Assembly: GCA_946807835.1 (NCBI GenBank) | Contig: OX327701.1 | Location: 10,131,501-10,195,500, forward strand | Reading direction: 5' to 3' | DNA: 64,000 nt | From: Ailanthus altissimus | Lineage: Eukaryota > Streptophyta > Magnoliopsida > Sapindales > Simaroubaceae | Shown here: one piece after another, positions 46,482 through 58,763 of the stretch | How positions within the stretch are numbered: the stretch's first letter is position 1 | Layout of the letters: each line of letters starts with the position of its first letter | Notes under the pieces: generated by a model | Told to the model about the DNA's origin: nothing | Database searches by the model: none | Seen by the model: only the letters and a program-made list of their open reading frames with translations | Position numbers and translations under genes: made by a program

Positions 46482-48802
46482 TGTTGGGCGTGTATTATAC
46501 TAGGGTGATTATGTGGTAATGTGTTCATCATTTTAAAATAAGCATGTCATACATACAAATATTGTTGGCGGAATAAGAAATCAAATTTCACAACATGATA
46601 AACACATCAATGTAAACCAAATCTAAACATTAGGGTAATTCGAACATACATTTGCCGATGATTCGGTGATGAACAAAAATTCCCAGAGCTCACCTTGAAG
46701 TTAATCGTTGAACAATTCTAGTCTCCAACTCTTGGTGGAATTAGAGAAGTTAGAATGGTAGATTAAAATTAGTGTAGGATTTTTGTTCTAATACTTAAAC
46801 TCTTTAAGCAAAACAAACTCTCTTTTTCACTCTTGTAACAAAACTCTTTTTGCCTTTTGTTTTTCCTACCAAGTCTAACTTGAAAGAAAAAGATGAAGAA
46901 GTATTTGCTGTGTTTGAAAGCCTTCCAAAGAGTGAAAGAATTCACTTGGCCAAATTTTACACTTCACACTACATAACCATTATGCAAAAATTACTTAAGT
47001 GAATAATACACATGTCATTATTCTCTTTTCATAAAAGAATTAACCAAAAGCCTTTTACTTCATTTTAATTGGACAATGGCATTTTAAATGATTTAATAAA
47101 TAACAAAATAATATTTATTTCATTAAAATAATGCTTGGCCGAATTTTGTTTCTTCAAAATTAACAAAATGAAACATTTTTCTTGTTTGACTACATTTATT
47201 AATATTAAAAGTATTTCAATGCAAATGTTTTAAAATAAATAATTCAAACCAAGATAAATGTTTTCTTAATGGCCCAAGCACTATTTAAAATAATATATTA
47301 AAATACATTTTTATCTTATAAATGTAAGACAAGAAAACACACTTTAATTATTTAATTAATTCATTAAGACAAGTGTCCAACACATGTCACATGAAAAATA
47401 ATATAATAAACATCTTATGTCTATTACTGACAAGTGTCCCACATATACCTTATAAAATAATATTATAAACATCATATGTTTATTTAAATAAAATAATATC
47501 CAATTAATTACAAAGGCCAATGGTTTAATGACATGTGTCAAGAGTACCTTTTTCAACAAAAGAGGGACCTATTTGTAATATTTACAAACTATATTTTTCA
47601 CTTTACACAGAGGTCCTTAAAACGAACCCTACTTCCAAAATTTCCCGGATTGAACCGTTCAATCTGGCTTGCTACCCAAGTGCTCAACGAGTACACTTCA
47701 TATTGTGAGACTCCCTAGGTTCATGCTCGTTTGTCTTACGGAACGTTTCCACAAGTTTGTGAATGATGTCCCACACACATATTACGGATATTACATAACG
47801 ACGCGTTGAACCATACAAGCTGAGGTTAACCATATCCATATAATCATTTCGTCATCTATATCTTAAAAGAGCAAAGATATAGATTATTACCGTCAAATCT
47901 CTATTTGCTCATCCGTTAACTTATCTCTAGATGCGTATCTCGATAAATAATATATGCAAACACTTTTTAAATTTTGTTTAACCCTACGAAAAACTCTTTC
48001 CTTAGACATACTGTTTATGGTCATAAGACTTTCTGAGATACAATCTCAGAGCATCTAGATATACAACTCACCTATGTGAGCTGACGGATCCTGTATCTAC
48101 GCACATCAAACTCCATGAGCATCGGACTATACCCAGTGACACATAGCGGTCAGACTATGAAAGGTCTTTGACATATGTAGAACCAAAGTATAGCGGATCA
48201 CTCACAAGTCCACCGTGGCGCTCAGGTCCAAGGATCACAAATACTACTCAATTCGAGAAGACCTTCCATTGACGGCTTCATAGGATGTCTATTGGAGGTC
48301 CTCATAAGTCTGTTCAGTATTCAATGCTTACTGAATACCCGTATGCCTATACAAGCTTCCACTAAGCTTATAGTCTGCTATGATTAACTATCTGGACCAT
48401 CCAGTTATAGACAAATATTAATCTATATATATTAGGGTTTCACTGATAGACCCGCATCAGTAAAATAGACTAAGAACTTAGTATTTTAGAAAATACTTGC
48501 ATAATGACATTTTCTAGCACTATTTGCAACCCTTTGCAACTATATCATTACTAATATATTCCAAGGTCTTTATCCCATTTCAGACAAGACTCTAACTGTA
48601 TAGATATTCCTAAATATTAGCATTGATCTAAACTCTTTTAGACCATATCTAAACTCTTTTAAATCGTACAATATCTGAAATGTTCCAAGCATCTTACCAT
48701 TTTAATAAATATAATTAGCAATTAAAAGAAATGTCAATTGCACAAAAATTAAAAATAAATATTCATACAAAATGAGATGGCACGTAAACACAAATTTCAA
48801 TA
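46482..48802 (-). mobile_element. solo LTR-D copy D9 with perfect target duplication
   Basis: The plus strand starts TGTTGGGCGTGTATT and ends AAATTTCAATA (decayed ACA). The target duplication is GTATA at 46477-46481 and 48803-48807. It is 2321 bp and lies in sequence not otherwise recognised. Plus and minus frames at 47356-47718 are not genes. Confidence 0.92.
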
Positions 48803-48807
48803 GTATA

Positions 48808-50172
48808 AACAACTTGCAAGTTTTTTATTTATCATAATATCTTATTCTAGAACATTTGTAAACTTTTGTGGTTTGATATTGGCTCTGAGAATTTATATTC
48901 TAAAATTAGACATTTTGTAATCATTTAGAACTTTAAATAATCTAAAAATTCTAAAAATTTGGTTTTTAGTGATTTTTCTGAGAATTATGCATTTCTGCTG
49001 AAGGCCCAAATGAAGAATTGATTTTGATCTAATAAATGACCCTATAAAATGATGGGTTTGTAAGAAACTATACTTTGATATACCTAGTATGACTTATCCA
49101 AATTTAAGCATTTAACTCATTGTTTCCAAATTGTTATGATTTTCAAAATTACATAACATCAGTGCGGAGTTTTGTTAAGAATTATTAAGTATATTTTGGT
49201 CACACTCCTTATAATAGTGTATAATTTGAAATTATAAACACAATGGGATAGAAATCTAAATAATACATTGATCTTCTTGAAAGATTTAGCCTAGTAATTT
49301 GGTTTGTAGTAAACTTCACAACTTATTGTCATATTAGAAGCGGCAACTATTATTTTCCCTATCCTCAAGCTTAAGCATTAAAACATTAAGGATTAAGCTT
49401 CCTATTTCATTACGTGAATGTATGTATTGTAATATACATTATTTGGTGACAAAATTGCTCGAGTAATATTCCTTATTATACTATTGATTGTAGACAAGAT
49501 ATTTTTATAATAAATTATATGTAATGTGATATGAATACACTAGGAGACTCATATTACGAATTGTTATAGATATAAGATATCAATTTCAAATAACATTAAT
49601 TTTTAGAGTGAAAATTAGATTTTGAGTTGTATGAGAGTATCTAATTTTGGATATGTATTACATTACCTGAATTTGATGCCATAAATATTGTTTACTTTAT
49701 CTTAGATACATAATATATAGATAGTAGATAGTTACATGGATGTAGATTCTTTGACGATAATGATTTTGTGTTGAGATAAGAAATTAAAAAAATTAGATGT
49801 ATAGTTGCGTGTATGCAGCATATAGAAGTGTTGATTTTATAATTTACAGGTTTGAGAATGTTAAAAAAAATAAAGGAGACTCTGTCAAAATTTTGATAGA
49901 ATTCTTACTACAATAAAGCATATGAGCGTCACAGGATAGTAATTGAGATCTACTTTAAAGTTTATAAAATACTGTAGGACGGGTAATTTTAATATTTGAA
50001 GTCATAAAAGATAGAGGTTTGCTCGAAAAGTTGACCACTATATAAACATCCATGAGACAACGTAACAAGACTAAAAAGTGTTACTTCCATTAGGATCATT
50101 GGCACACAACCAATGAGTGCCACTATTTATAGAAGTAAGTAGACCAACTAGTCAAATTTTGGTACTTAAAAT
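48808..50172. other. unassigned intergenic sequence
   Basis: No gene, repeat or element end was recognised. With 44830-46481 it may be part of the old backbone into which LTR-D9 inserted. Confidence 0.5.
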
Positions 50173-51312
50173 TATTGGAATTTGTGCTTACGTGCCATCC
50201 CATTTTGTATGAATATTTTATTTTAATAAATTACTAATTATATTCATTATATGGTAAGATGTATGTAACGTTTCAGAAATTGCATGATCTAAAAGATTTA
50301 AAATTTGGTCTAAAGGGTTTAGACTAGGGTTAAGGTTAACAACGCTGAGAGTTATAAATACTGAGAGTTAGTACTGCTAAAAGTAAGCAAGTTATAAGAG
50401 TCAGTAAAATCTAAAGAGTTAGAGCCTTGTCTAAAATGGGATAAAGAACTAGAGATATATTAGCAATGTCATAGCTATAATGAGTTACAAATAGTACTAA
50501 AAAATGTCATTGTACAAGTATGTTATCAGACTTTATGTTCCTGATCTATCTTTACTGATGCATGTCTGTCAGTGAAAACTTTATCATATACATATCAGTA
50601 TATATCTATATATGTATGGTCCAAATGGTTAGTCTTAGCAGATCATGAGCTTAATTAAAAATCATATAGGTATACGAGTATTCAGTGAAGACTGGGTACT
50701 GAACAAATTCAATGAAGACCTCTAATAGACATCTCTTAAAAGCCATCTATGAAGGGTCTTCTCGAGTTGAGTAGTATTCATGGTCCTTAGACCTGAACAC
50801 CATGGTGGGCTTGTGATTAATCCACCATACTTTAATTCTAAACATGTCAGAGACCTTTCATAGTATGATTATTAGGTATTGCTGGGTATGGTCTGATGCT
50901 CATAGAGTTTAGTGTGTGCAAATATGGGATTCGTCATCTCATTTTAGTGATTTGTATATCCTAATGCTCCAAAAATATATTTTTTCAAGTCTTATGGCCA
51001 TAAGCAATTAATCCGAGAAAGAGATTTTGTGGTATAAATAATATCGTAAAAGGAAACAAAATTGTCAGTTAGTTACAATTGAAAGACTAAGAATTAGTCA
51101 ATAGGCCGAGAGATAAGGAAGCAAGAAGTTGCTTCATTCTCTATTGAGACAAGAAGCTACTATTCTAGCTACAGCTTCAGGTTGAGCTACTTTTATCTCA
51201 TTGGTGTAATGAAATGTCCATTTTATTTCCACTACACTTACTTTGAATGTGTGACGTACAAATGAATTAAAATTAAAATGCATATATTCACCCTACATAC
51301 AGCACACTAACA
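50173..51312 (+). mobile_element. COP2 5' LTR, internally deleted
   Basis: It starts TATTGGAATTTGTGCTTACG and ends CAGCACACTAACA at 51312, three bases before the primer site. At 1140 bp it is half the usual LTR-D length. After AATAATATCGTAAAAGG (51041-51057) it jumps to the 3' third (GCTACTATTCTAGCTACAGC near 51147). It confirms the true 3' end of the LTR-D family. Confidence 0.88.
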
Positions 51313-51315
51313 AAA

Positions 51316-51327
51316 TGGTATCAGAGC
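51316..51327 (+). other. primer-binding site, initiator Met tRNA type
   Basis: TGGTATCAGAGC is the standard tRNA-iMet primer site of plant copia elements. It is perfectly kept and proves that LTR-D belongs to Ty1/copia. Confidence 0.95.
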
Positions 51328-51447
51328 GAATATTTGTATGCTAATTGTGATTAATTTGAGTGTTTGTCACATGATTAGAAAGCTACAGGGCTGATGATTA
51401 TCTATTTCAAATATTGAAAAGTGTAAAATCAAGACGCAACTAAAAGG

Positions 51448-51690
51448 GATGCTGCGGCAGTGTTATTTGACACTATGGTGCTAGGGTTGTCCAGGCTCCA
51501 GTGCTGGATGAGAAGTAGGGCGGCGCTGAATTTTTGCGGCCTGGCTGCAGTGCTGGGTTTCTGTCCCAATGCTACAGAACTGGTAACTTAGCACCACAAT
51601 GTTAAAGTAGTGACCCTAGCACCACAACACTGTAAGGGTGGTACTGCAACACCGAAGAATGAGCCTCCAACGCTATAGCATTAGGAACCT
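51448..51690 (+). repeat. GC-rich repeat block in the COP2 leader
   Basis: GATGCTGCGGCAGTG, GGGCGGCGCTGAAT, GGCTGCAGTGCTGGG and later CACCACAACACTG words are variants of the palindrome family seen in COP1 (42370-42715), LTR-C (9430-9519) and LTR-B2. Many CpG positions are decayed to CA or TG. Confidence 0.8.
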
Positions 51691-51984
51691 AAAAATGTTG
51701 TAATTAAGCTGTTCACTCTGATTATTTATTTTTAAAAATATTTATTGTTTATTTTACATAATTTATAATTGGTATAATAATTGCATTATAAAATGTGGCC
51801 CAACCAAAATACGAACCCCATGCTTACACAAAATAAATGTGTGATTAAGAATCACATGCTCATGAGATGGGGAGAAGAGTATAAAAATCTCTGTAAATCA
51901 AATTAGAAAGTGTTTGATTATGAGATAATGTTACAGATTGGTCTGTCTTGTTAATATGGTAGTAGACGGGTTATATGGATCTTT

Positions 51985-52353
51985 CCTAAGATCGCTAAAG
52001 TGTGAGAGATTTGATCGGTGTGATTTGTCGATGGCTGTTCAATATTAGATGAGGTAAACATATCCAAAAGTATTTCCCTAGATTGCTAAAGTGTACGGGT
52101 AATATCTATAACATATATGTGATAATTGATAAATTAATTTGGAATACACTTACCTTAGATCGCTAAAGTATACGGGTAATATCGATAGCATATATTTGAT
52201 AATTGATAAGCTAATCTGGATTACACTTACCCTAAATTGCTAAAGTGTGCAGATAAGGTGTATTTAGGATCAGTAGTAAGAGTTGCATGAGATGCTATTG
52301 ACAAGAGCTATCTACCTTTTGGGTTTTACGAAGGCTTAGATCGCTAAAGTGTG
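51985..52353 (+). repeat. leader iterons of COP2, five copies
   Basis: The first copy is CCTAAGATCGCTAAAGTGTG. Copies lie at 51985-52004, 52077-52095, 52153-52172, 52231-52249 and 52334-52353. Copies 2 to 4 sit in longer units of about 77 bases that share TGATAATTGATAA and TACACTTACC. The last copy lies about 220 bases before the gag start codon. Confidence 0.92.
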
Positions 52354-52575
52354 TGATCGGAGTAAAATGTCGATAAGGTCCACTCCTACTATATAGTTTA
52401 AAAAGTTCAAACTATCATTTTCTCCTTTAAGAGATTTATAGGATTATGTTAAGTAGTAAGAAGGCATCTTTAGATTAAAAAATGTATAAATATTATACCC
52501 ATATTTTAGGATGTTATTTATTAGCGATTGAAATATTTTTTGTTAACATCTTTTATTTTGTCTTGTGAAGATACA

Positions 52576-53022
52576 ATGGCTTCGTCTAACCTGTTAGCAT
52601 GCATAGTTGATGCAAACTAACTTAAAGGTGCTAATAATTATACTGACTAGCTGATGAATCTAAAAATTTCTCTAGATTCTAAAAAGTTAGGATACATGAT
52701 TGATCAGTGCATGCTCCAAGGCTTTTTTGACAACACAACCCTAGAAAATAGGCAGACTTATCAAAAATGGTTAGATGATGATTTAAAAGTTAAATCTTAC
52801 ATCCGTGCCTCAGTGTCTATAGACCTACATAGAGAGCGTGTCCATATGGGTGATGCTAGTAACATTATGCTCTATTTGAAGAAGCTATTTGACAACTGGC
52901 CTCAAGTTGAAATTTATAGGGTTGCCAAATTGCTTTTTCAGTGTAGACTTTCAGAGGGTAGTCTTATGAGTCTCCGTGTCCTTAAGATGATTTCATACAT
53001 TGAGAGGTTAGAGACTATAGAG
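52576..53022 (+). pseudogene. COP2 gag N-terminal fragment
   Basis: The likely start is ATG at 52576 (M-A-S-S-N-L-L-A), with a stop after V-D-A-N, then GANNYTD and, in the open frame from 52654, MNLKISLDSKKLGYMIDQ. That is the conserved N-terminal region of copia gag (UBN2 type), as is YLKKLFDNWPQVEIYRVAKL near 52870. About 150 codons remain. Its end coincides with another LTR-D at 53023, so protease and pol are absent. Confidence 0.85.
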
Positions 53023-53923
53023 TGGTAGGGTTGGTGCTTACATGTCATCCCTGAATGTACATATACTTATTATTTATACAAGTATACATTCCTATTAAAT
53101 TGCTAATGCCTATTTATATAGTACCATGCAATGTAACATTACAAACATTGTATAATCTGAAGAAGTTCAGATCTAATTTAAAAAAGTTTAGATCAGGGCC
53201 CAGATTTGTCTACGTTAAGAGATATAAATGCTAAAAGTTAGCAAAACTAAGTGTTAGTTTGTTATAATACTCATTGAAGTTCCAAGAGTTAGAGCCTTGC
53301 CTATAATGGGATATAGACCTAGAAATATACTAGTAACTGCATAGTGGCAGTAGTTACAATCAGGTACTAGGAAATATTAGTTGTACAAGTATGTTCTCGA
53401 ATATTGTCATTGATCTATTTTTGTTGAAACAGGTCTGCCGGTGGATAATTTTATATAGTTCAGCATATGTCATACCTAGAGGGTATAGATGGTTGTTTCT
53501 GGCTGACCATGAGCCTGAAGCTTGTATTGACATATGGGTACCCAGTTAGGACCGGATATGGGATGAACTCATAAGGATCTCTGATAGACACCCTATGTAA
53601 GCTGTCGAAGAAGGGTCCTCTCAAGTTGAGTAATATACGCGGTCTTTTGAATTGGGTACCACGGTGGACTTGTAAGTGATCCATCATACTTTAGTTCCAC
53701 GCACGTCATAGACCTTTCATGGTGTGACCGTTGGGTGTCGCTGGGTATAGTCCGATGCTTATGGAGTCCGTTGCATACAGATATGGGATCCGTCAACTCG
53801 CATAGGGAGTTTGATATCCAGATGCTCTGAGACTGTATTTCAAAAAGTCTTGTGGCCACAAGCATTTCCACCAGGGTTGAACAATATGGCAAATGAGTTT
53901 ATGCATATTATTTAGTAAGATAC
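53023..53923 (+). mobile_element. LTR-D copy following COP2 gag, 5' part
   Basis: It starts TGGTAGGGTTGGTGCTTACA (decayed TGTTAG) and runs through the middle of the LTR to TTTAGTAAGATAC at 53923, where ATH2 begins. It may be a solo LTR inserted in gag, or the 3' LTR of a deleted COP2. The antisense frame 53593-53892 is the fourth of that type. Confidence 0.75.
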
Positions 53924-55225
53924 TGATGCGATATTTTTATATCTTAAAATTAAGTGCAAGTATACATTATTGCAACAAATAATAAAGGGACTTATAAAGT
54001 CAGATGTCAAACCTATAGGAATAATTTTTATTTTTTACCAAATACGAAAATTATATCCTTCTTGTAATTATTTAGAAAAATAAAATCTTAATTTTGCAAT
54101 AAATTTAAGTAAAATAAAAGTGAAGAAAATAAATGATACAACTCAAATAAAAATAAATAGCAATATAGAGAAAGCTTAGGATTAATTACTATCCTTCAAT
54201 ATATTTTTTAAAGATTAATCATTTTAATATTTATATGCATCAATTCTTATTATTGATCAAAACACTAATGTGTTAACAAGCCTCTCCTAAGGTCATGCAA
54301 GTATTTTATAATTTACTAAATACCTATATTCCTATAGTACTTGTAATAAATTAAGATTCATTAAGAACAAATCTTATTGACCATATATGCCAATTAGGTA
54401 TATTTCTATCCTAATTTGAAACTTGTATATACAACATTGAATGTTATTCTACAATCATGCATAAAATTATCTAGGTCTAAATACAATGATGCCTCTTTCA
54501 AGTTTATCAAAGTATTACTAAATCAATCATAATATTGATTAGATATAATCAAGCATTAAGAATAAATAATTTGAATAATGAAGAATTGAGTTTAAATAAA
54601 TATTAAAAAGATCCAATAATTAAGCTCACATATTGAGTTCAAGTAATAACCCTAGAAAATAAATTTAGCTAATGGTAACAAGAGAATTATGGCTAAAAAA
54701 TAAAATAAATATGATATAACCAAAAGCAAACCAATATAGACGTCAATTCGCAGTTGGTTGATATGCCAAAGATTCGCCAATAATCTCTTGCTTCCTTGAA
54801 TTGCCCTTACTTCTCTCTCTAAAAATTGCTCTTCTTCAATGTGTTGTGGCTCTAAGAGCTCTAAGTTGTGTTCTTTGAGACCTGAAATAAGAGGCCTTTA
54901 TATAGGGATTGATTGGAGTATTTGAGTTGTATTTCGTTTTTACTATACCGTGATATTGTTCACTATAACTGTTCATAGGTACTGTACGAGAACTGTTTAT
55001 TAGTACTGTTTACTGCTGGAGCGAAGCAGAGGTGATGGTACTGTAACAAATACTGTAGCATTTATGTTTTATTTTATTTTTCTTTGATTTTTATCCCTAA
55101 TTGCTCCATTGACTCCAAACTTACAAAATAACAATAAAACATATAAAAAGCCTTATATTCTGATGAAAATGAGCAATTAATTAAGTTAAGAGAGTGAAAA
55201 TAATTGATATAATTTACGTTTACCA
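53924..55225 (-). mobile_element. ATH2 3' LTR (LTR-B family)
   Basis: The plus strand reads TGATGCGATATTTTTATATC at the start and ACGTTTACCA at the end, 1302 bp. It aligns with the 5' LTR at 58788 for about 400 bases with few differences, and with LTR-B1. Its direction is fixed by the adjacent polypurine tract. Confidence 0.9.
54897..54904 (-). promoter_or_regulatory. candidate TATA box of ATH2 LTR
   Basis: The minus strand reads CCCTATATAAAGGCC, at the same place as TATAAAAG in LTR-B1 and TATAAAAA in LTR-B2. Confidence 0.5.
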
Positions 55226-55264
55226 AACTCTTCCAAACTTAATTATTTGCTCGTCCTCAAGTAA
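55226..55264 (-). other. conserved inverted motif and polypurine tract of ATH2
   Basis: The minus strand reads TTACTTGAGGACGAGCAA (55247-55264), then AATTAAGTTTGGAAGAGTT (55226-55244), then the LTR. It matches the ATH1 arrangement at 24291-24329. Confidence 0.75.
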
Positions 55265-57259
55265 TGAAAATTAAAATGAAAGAGAGAATTTAAAGGGATT
55301 ATACTTGACTCAAAATTAAATAAAAATTCAAAAATAAATTAAAAACAACATGCCAGATTAATAAGATGATCAAAATTATTGTCTCAAAAGTTGTTTAAAT
55401 GGCACAAATCTTTAAGATAGATAAATAACTATTAACAATTCTAATTATCTCTTTTTAGTCCCTCATTCTTCCACGAAGATAAATAACATGTGTGTATATG
55501 TACAAGCAACAAGCAATAGCTAAAATCATACTTTGATTTACTTTATACTTTAGTTTGTACATAAAAGATATGTCTCGGCATTTGATTTATAAAATGACAC
55601 TTTCATAGGCTTGTCTTTACTACCACTCTTCACTAATATAGAAAATCACATGTCTAGGGATCTATTTAGAACTTTACTTAGCGTGTAACATAAGGCTAAG
55701 GTCAATGTGGGATAAAATGATAAACAATTTAGGTTAAGTCACACCATGAACACTTAGACTTTACCTAGAAACCTCTCTTGAACTCTTTTTTTTTTTGTAT
55801 TATCTTTTCTCCCAAACTTATTATGTTTCCCATCTTTCTTTTAAACCTTTAATTTTAAAAGAATTTCTTCTTTTCCTTAAGCTGTGGGTATTTTTTTCTC
55901 TTTCTTTTTTCGTTGAAGTTTTTTTTCTTCTTTTTTTTTAATACCTCCAAACTTGGATTGATAAATATCACCCAACTTATTTTTCTCATATCACCACAAC
56001 TTCTTCCTTTCACGAGTATTTTTAAGAAAATGCAAGGTTTGTTAGGGATAAATTTCTAAATAAGTAAATTTAAGTCTTGGGCATGTAATATAGTTAAACC
56101 AAATAATAGATAATTAGGCTAAAAATAGGGTACGAGGGATAAATATACAATAAAAGTTAGGCTAGAAAGGCTCAATCGGTCCAAAGATGGCCTAATGTCA
56201 TTTCTCTATTCTTGTGTTTCCTAAGATTTCGCCTTGAGTAGTAATTAAAGACAAGTTCTAGAGTATCAGTCTTTGAGACTTGAGTGTACTCTCTAAAACA
56301 TAGGTATCTATAAGTAATAATTATAACTATGCAGGCTTATAAAAATGCTAAAAAAGAATGGTGATTATAAATAAGGTCGAACTTGTTCCTAAACTTGGAT
56401 AACCAAAATTGTCTCAAGTATCTATCATTCCCTATGGATTTGTAAAATTAAATTCAGCCATGTATTCATTTTCTTATCATAGACTAATGATCATCTTAAC
56501 AACCTAACAACTAAATATTTTTAAGAAAAATTAACCCACAAGACAACCAATCAAAAATTAACCCACAAGACAATCAATCAAATCATACAGAAAAAATAAA
56601 CACAAGAAAATGTTTTCCACCCTAAACTTAAATTAGACATTGTCCCAAATGTCAAAAAATAAACTTAAGACTAAGAGAAACTCTCTTGGTAAAAGATGTT
56701 GAAGCAGTTCAGCGTTGTTGTATAATGATACGAATGTAGTGTCCTTTGCTCTATATGCTTGCAAATGCTTGTGCTGCTTTCCTTGAGTGTTTGACTTGCT
56801 GTTTTATTCTTAAAAAAAAACAAACATAACTAAAACTGAAAATAAGAAAATAAAAATAAATGTACTTGAGTTGCCTCCCAAAAAGTGTTTGATTTAATGT
56901 CATCGGCTTGACGTCTTCTTTCTTGACTCATGGAGGATCAAACTGCATGTCAGCGATATCGCGCCTATGAAACTTCAATCTATGTCTAAGAACATTGGTA
57001 TTCCTTTTCTTTGACTTCCATAGCTCTACGAAAAACCTTTGTAGACACGGTCTCATCTTTTTTTATTTAAGCATTATCAGAAAGATTTTAATCTTAGATC
57101 AGAATATTGCACCTTATTGGCCGGTATCAAGCTGCCTCTCCATTATCTTGCCATGTCCTTCTTCTTTTTTTAACTTGTACAGTTTTATATGAGTTTGTAG
57201 TTGAAGGGCTTCCATTAATTTTACTTTAAGAGGTGGTGGTGGATCTTCAGGAATTACCA
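55265..57259 (-). other. ATH2 3' region without pol
   Basis: No RT or integrase motif is present. On the minus strand AAAAGTGTTT-type sequence and TTTTTGGGAGGCAACTCAAG (56867-56886) resemble the conserved stretch downstream of coding sequence in Athila elements. Pyrimidine-rich runs lie at 55787-55945. A 27-bp tandem pair, unit AATTAACCCACAAGACAA plus nine bases, lies at about 56529-56582. The plus frame at 56995-57192 is not a gene. Confidence 0.6.
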
Positions 57260-58610
57260 TGTCAACCTTGAAACATTGAGAGATATTGCTAGAAAATTGC
57301 TAATGTTCAAGGCTCTTTTCTTGGAGTCCTTGAGGGAAATGTGGCTGTGGAATATATGGATTATCTTTATTTTAAAGTGGCACTAATTCCTTTTCTTCTG
57401 TAGTTGACTCCTCTTCTTTTTTCTTTGTTGCTCTATCATGACTCACCTTAATTTGAGACATTTCAGCAACTATTAACAATTCTTGTTCTACCCTTAAAGT
57501 GATTGCTTAGCATTGCTCTTTAACTCCTCTTGGATTCACCTCTGTGTTATTGATCAATGGGCCTTGTGGATGATTGTTTAATGATGTGGCTAATTGGCCC
57601 ACTTGCATCTCTAACGTCTTTAAAGATGCTGCTTGGCTTTGAAGGAAGGCATCTATCTGCTTTATGTATTGCATAAACATCTCTTCTAGGCCTAGTTTCT
57701 CTTCAATCTGCTGTTGAGGCTGTGTTGGCATGCTATGAGGGTCTATCCAATCTGAATTGGAGAAGTTGGTGTATTGATTATGCTACTGTACTTGATAGTT
57801 ATCCATGTAGTGTATAGGCTCCATACATTGGCCATTTGGATGGTTCTCACTACAAAAATCATAAGTGACAAGTTGTCTCTTAATAGCATTAGCTCTAATG
57901 GCATCTAAATGTTTTGTCAATAGGTTGATTTGTGTAGCTAGTGAGATAAGTGCCCCTTCAATATATCTGTTTGTAATTCTTCCTGGGGTTGTTCTCTCTA
58001 CTGGCCATTGATAACTATTAGATGTCATCTCCTCTAGTAGGTCATATGCTTCGTTAGTTGACTTATTCATTAGTGCTCCACCTACTGCGACATCTATTAT
58101 GATCATCAATTGACCTATTAAGCCATTATAGAATGTCTGCATAAGTAAAATATTTCTGAGTCCTACTGTATGAAAAAAGTGATGTCATTCCTCATCCTTG
58201 CTATCTTGGCCGGTGGAAAGAATTTAGATAGAAATTTCTGGGCCAAGTCATCTTATGTTGTAATTGATCCTGATGGTAGTCACATCAACCAACTTTTTGC
58301 CTTGTCTCGAAGTGAAAAAGGAAATAGTCGTAATCATACTGCATCATATGAGACTCCATCGTATTCGAACAAATCACAAATCTCTAGAAAATTTATGATA
58401 TGTTCATTTGGATCATCGCATGGATGTCCACTAAACTGTACTGAGTCTTTCAACATTCAAATTATTTCTGGCTGAATTTCAAACTAACTAGCATTTATTA
58501 TTGGTCGGTATATGCTAGTTTGAATGCTGCTAATCGTAGGGATTGAAAATCTCTCAAAGATCTATGTTCTCTTACTTGCGCTGAAACTGAAATTGATAGG
58601 CCATGATATA
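57260..58610 (-). pseudogene. ATH2 gag
   Basis: From 58610 leftward: FSGHPCDDPNEHIINFLEIC, VRLRLFPFSLRDKAKSWLMW, DDLAQKFLSKFFPPAKIARM and RNDITFF (the gag core, open from 58480 to about 58190). A deletion of about 30 residues and a frameshift follow. The frame then reopens as MQTFYNGLIGQLMIIIDVAV and LLEEMTSNSYQWP, with a partial zinc knuckle DFCSENHPNGQC (57783-58142). Next comes QSQAASLKTLEMQVGQLATS (57507-57731). This is the best-kept gag in the window. The plus frame at 58170-58475 is its shadow. Confidence 0.9.
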
Positions 58611-58763
58611 GCTTTAAAAGGTATCCTTAAAAAACAAAAACAAAAAAGATTGAAAAGCAACTATACAAAAAATAAAAAAGGACTTATATGAAAAATAAAA
58701 TAAAAAAATTATGAATCAAAAATACGAAAGATTGGTATTAATATTGGCGAAAATAAAATATTA

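Noticed and set aside
52654..53028. 124-codon frame as a complete small protein
   Set aside because: It is the gag N-terminus of COP2, with an upstream in-frame stop, and its last two codons are in the adjoining LTR.
53919..53923. GATAC as the target duplication of ATH2
   Set aside because: The other end of ATH2 is truncated inside its LTR, so the second copy cannot be checked.
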